A DNA stretch of 64,000 nt from positions 1 to 64,000 of the forward strand of contig LGFI01000008.1 in the NCBI GenBank assembly GCA_001508155.1, written 5' to 3'. This document shows positions 61,960 through 64,000 of the stretch, one piece after another. The notes under the pieces were generated by a model. That model had not been told where the DNA came from. It saw only the letters and a program-made list of their open reading frames with translations, and made no database searches. The translations under genes and the position numbers were made by a program. This DNA is from Acetothermia bacterium 64_32. GTDB lineage: Bacteria; Bipolaricaulota; Bipolaricaulia; Bipolaricaulales; Bipolaricaulaceae. Each line of letters starts with the position of its first letter. The stretch's first letter is position 1.

Positions 61960-62744
61960 ACAAAAGGCTACTAGGGCTGACCTTGATGCTCGTCCTGGCG
62001 GGCGGGGTCTCTTTCGCCTGCGGAAATCCTATCGTTATCCCCGGAAACCCCGATTGCGACGACCTTTGCTACCGATGCTATGAGGAGTTCAAACTCGACC
62101 CCCCCGAAAAGGGCACGTTCAGCGACCCGGATGGCCCCCTGACCGTGACCATCTACAACGCGGTCTACAAGCCAAAGGGTGAGATGCTGAGCTTTTCGTG
62201 GTCCTCGAACATCCCGGTCTCGGCCGTGATCGTAAAGGGGGGACCCTGGGCCAACGTCTATTACTACTGCCCTCCCGCGACGGGCGACTCTTGGCTACAC
62301 GCACCAGGGTGGAAAGGGATCAACCACATAACGTTCTGTTACATCCCCCCCCAGCTGGAGGTGGAGGTGTCCGGGCTCTCGGATTTCACCGTCACCCAGG
62401 AGTTCATCGGCCAGGGGAACCGCTATGCCCCCTTGGGCACCCTTTCTGTCACCATCACCGCCTCCACCGGCTACACCGCCTCGGTTTACTACACCTACGA
62501 GGTCCTTTGGGGCTCTACCTCCCCCTTCACCGGGGACCCCCTCTCACTCCAGGCCGATTCCGGCACCTGGTACATTATCCCCCAATACCCTTCTTACATT
62601 ACCCTGCCCGATTTCTCCGGGGGCCCCGGCACCGAGACCCACACCTACCCGGTTAGGGTGGACCTGTCCCTTTTGGGGGACCGGGACGCCGGGGACGTGA
62701 TCCGGTTCACGGTCCACGTCACCGTGAGCGACCCCTGGCCGTGA
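61956..62744 (+). CDS. secreted protein related to the 59755 subunit at its C-terminus
   Basis: A 262-residue protein with a signal peptide ending VSFA before Cys21; the lipobox is imperfect, so it may be a lipoprotein or just secreted. Three further cysteines follow closely (CDDLCYRC). The C-terminal part has VDLSLLGDRDAGDVIRFTVHVTVSD, matching the LGDR...I.FT pattern of the 59755 protein. It overlaps the previous stop by 4 bases (ATGA). It is probably a minor fibre subunit or anchor. Confidence 0.7.
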   Translation: MNKRLLGLTLMLVLAGGVSFACGNPIVIPGNPDCDDLCYRCYEEFKLDPPEKGTFSDPDGPLTVTIYNAVYKPKGEMLSFSWSSNIPVSAVIVKGGPWANVYYYCPPATGDSWLHAPGWKGINHITFCYIPPQLEVEVSGLSDFTVTQEFIGQGNRYAPLGTLSVTITASTGYTASVYYTYEVLWGSTSPFTGDPLSLQADSGTWYIIPQYPSYITLPDFSGGPGTETHTYPVRVDLSLLGDRDAGDVIRFTVHVTVSDPWP

Positions 62745-62789
62745 CGGGGGTTACAGACGATGGCCCTTTTCTGCCGTAAAATGCCCTCG

Positions 62790-63599
62790 ATGTTAAAAGA
62801 TCGGTGGTGGCTCGGGCTGGCCCTAGCAACCCTAGTCCTGCTCCCGACGGCCGGGCTGGGGAGCATGGCGGTGGCCCCGCTTTCGTTGCGCATCCCGGCC
62901 GCCCCGGGACAGCAGGGCAGCGCCTCCTTCACGATCCGGAATACCGGGACTGAACCCATCACCGTCAACATCACCCTGCACGACTGGTGGCGTACCCCGG
63001 ACGGGAGGTTCCAGATCCTCCCCGCCGGGTCCCTGGAAAGGTCCTGCGCCGAGTGGGTCCTTTATTCCGCCTCCTCACTGGAGCTGGCCCCTGGGGAGGA
63101 ACGGGAGGTGACGGTCAAGGTCACCGTCCCGGAGGACGTGGAGGGGGATCATTGGGCACTGCTTTTGGTGGCGGAGGAGCCCCGGCCTGAAGGGGAGGAA
63201 GAGGGGCTTACCAGCACCACCCGGGTGGTGGTCACCTACGCAGTGAAGATCCTACAGCAAGATCCGGTCAACAAGCACCTGGAAGCGGAGATAAAGGGGA
63301 TCGAGCTTGTCCAGCCAAGCCCGCTTGAGCTTAGGGTCCGGTTTGTGAACACCGGGAACGCGCACCTCACCACCCAGGGCACGGTGGAGATCCGGGACAT
63401 CTTCGGGGAGACGGTGAGGAGCTTTTCCGTTGCCCCCTTCCCCAGCCTGCCGGGGGAGGAGCGCGTGATCCTCCTTGAGGATACCTCTTCCGCCCCCCTG
63501 CCGGAGGGCTTTTACTACGTGATCGCCCTGCTTGATTTCGGCGGGGATTACCTGATCCAGGGGGGTGCGCCCCTCCAGATCCCCGCCCCCCAGGGGTAA
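62790..63599 (+). CDS. pilus-chaperone-like periplasmic protein
   Basis: A 269-residue secreted protein with a signal peptide (about 26 residues), then SMAVAPLSLRIPAAPGQQGSASFTIRNTGTEPITVNIT, the start of an immunoglobulin-like chaperone (PapD/FimC-like) or COG1470-type domain. A second domain follows (LRVRFVNTGNAHLTTQGTVEI). Such chaperones hold fibre subunits before assembly. ATG 62790 is chosen because it begins the signal peptide; ATG 62760 is an alternative. A TAAAAT box 7 bases upstream may give an extra leaderless transcript. No usher gene is seen. Confidence 0.7.
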   Translation: MLKDRWWLGLALATLVLLPTAGLGSMAVAPLSLRIPAAPGQQGSASFTIRNTGTEPITVNITLHDWWRTPDGRFQILPAGSLERSCAEWVLYSASSLELAPGEEREVTVKVTVPEDVEGDHWALLLVAEEPRPEGEEEGLTSTTRVVVTYAVKILQQDPVNKHLEAEIKGIELVQPSPLELRVRFVNTGNAHLTTQGTVEIRDIFGETVRSFSVAPFPSLPGEERVILLEDTSSAPLPEGFYYVIALLDFGGDYLIQGGAPLQIPAPQG

Positions 63600-63613
63600 G
63601 GGGTCGACATCGC

Positions 63614-64000
63614 TCAAGCCCCAGGGCTTCCCAGAAGGACGCGCACGATGCGCTCGGCTGCGTGGCCGTCCCCGAACAGACTTCCTGCCTTGGCCATCCC
63701 CCGGTAGGCGTCCTCATCGCAAAGCAGCCGCTCGACCTCGCTTACTATCCTTTCCCTCGAGGTCCCGATGAGCCGGGCCACCCCGGCTTCCACCGCCTCC
63801 GGTCGCTCCGTCTTTGTCCGCAACACCAAAACGGGCTTCCCCAACACCGGCGCCTCCTCCTGCAGCCCCCCGGAGTCGGTAAGCACGAGGAACGAGGCCT
63901 GCATCAGGCGAACGAAGGGTTCATATGGGAGGGGGTCTAGCAGGACGATCCGCTCGTGGCCTGAAAGGAAGCGCTTCACCGGCCCGCGGACGTTGGGGTT
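63614..64000 (-). CDS. wecB: UDP-N-acetylglucosamine 2-epimerase, C-terminal part (truncated by window edge)
   Basis: The frame continues past the window end, so the GTG at 63979 is not the start. The visible 128 residues include the family's UDP-binding segment TDSGGLQEEAPVLGKPVLVLRTKTERPE and the preceding LLDPLPYEPFVRLMQ. The enzyme interconverts UDP-GlcNAc and UDP-ManNAc for surface polysaccharides. It converges on the chaperone-like gene with 14 bases between the stops. Confidence 0.93.
   Translation of the reverse strand, partial: NPNVRGPVKRFLSGHERIVLLDPLPYEPFVRLMQASFLVLTDSGGLQEEAPVLGKPVLVLRTKTERPEAVEAGVARLIGTSRERIVSEVERLLCDEDAYRGMAKAGSLFGDGHAAERIVRVLLGSPGA

Overview
The window reads as one continuous piece of a high-G+C bacterial chromosome with tightly packed operons and many 4-base start/stop overlaps. 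Several traits suggest an anaerobic, probably thermophilic bacterium with an outer membrane, such as Candidatus Bipolaricaulota/Acetothermia (OP1) or a relative. They are a bifunctional FBP aldolase/phosphatase, a cyclic 2,3-diphosphoglycerate synthetase-like protein, three substrate-binding proteins with cleavable signal peptides and no lipobox cysteine, a SurA-like chaperone and a secreted protein ending in Phe. The taxon is inference; no rRNA is present.

Region 1 (1-3876, +): galactose utilisation, with the C-terminus of a GH42 beta-galactosidase, a sugar nucleotidyltransferase, a degenerate M24 peptidase-like protein and galK. Region 2 (3883-19269, -): a long operon running from a BMP-type nucleoside/purine ABC importer (ATPase, two permeases, binding protein) through ssnA, ygfK, a threonine-synthase-like PLP enzyme, a 2Fe-2S/FAD pair with a MocA-like cofactor enzyme, FBP aldolase/phosphatase, hpt and tsaD. 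Divergent to it, from a back-to-back promoter pair at 19279-19338, is a complete three-subunit molybdenum hydroxylase (19355-23006, +). Together these look like uptake and anaerobic breakdown of purines, with salvage through Hpt. One permease carries a frameshift in a G9 run.

Region 3 (23010-34554): housekeeping genes: uvrB, a DAK2-DegV protein, plsY, two MFS transporters, upp, an SDR, a TIM-barrel protein, rpmF, dtd, an RNase HI-like protein and a CAT-anticodon tRNA. Region 4 (34756-42418, +): two oligopeptide-type ABC importers (two binding proteins, four permeases) without ATPase genes. Region 5 (42487-44837): a membrane protein, a YqeG phosphatase and a small palindromic repeat array. Region 6 (44875-54551, -): a nine-gene operon rimP-nusA-RND exporter-rny-spoVS-atpZ-like-SurA/TPR-mazG-DUF4911-like. 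Region 7 (54579-57347): an RluA-family synthase, a CDP-alcohol phosphatidyltransferase and the cPGS-like protein.

Region 8 (57449-63599, +) is the most interesting. It holds a putative outer-membrane protein, a sigma-70-like protein lacking region 4, and two c-di-GMP-I (GEMM-I) riboswitches. The first overlaps an intrinsic terminator and precedes a ribbon-helix-helix/T2SSE_N-like protein. The second overlaps a sequence that can mask the ribosome-binding site of a secreted-protein operon. That operon encodes two secreted proteins sharing a mature N-terminal motif, a third sharing a C-terminal motif with the first, and a pilus-chaperone-like protein. It looks like a c-di-GMP-activated surface fibre or adhesin system. 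The window ends inside a UDP-GlcNAc 2-epimerase gene (-).

Many promoter-proximal genes have a TANNNT -10 box 6-9 nt before the start codon, suggesting common leaderless transcription. No CRISPR array, insertion sequence, rRNA or origin was seen, and no stretch above 300 bases lacks a gene.
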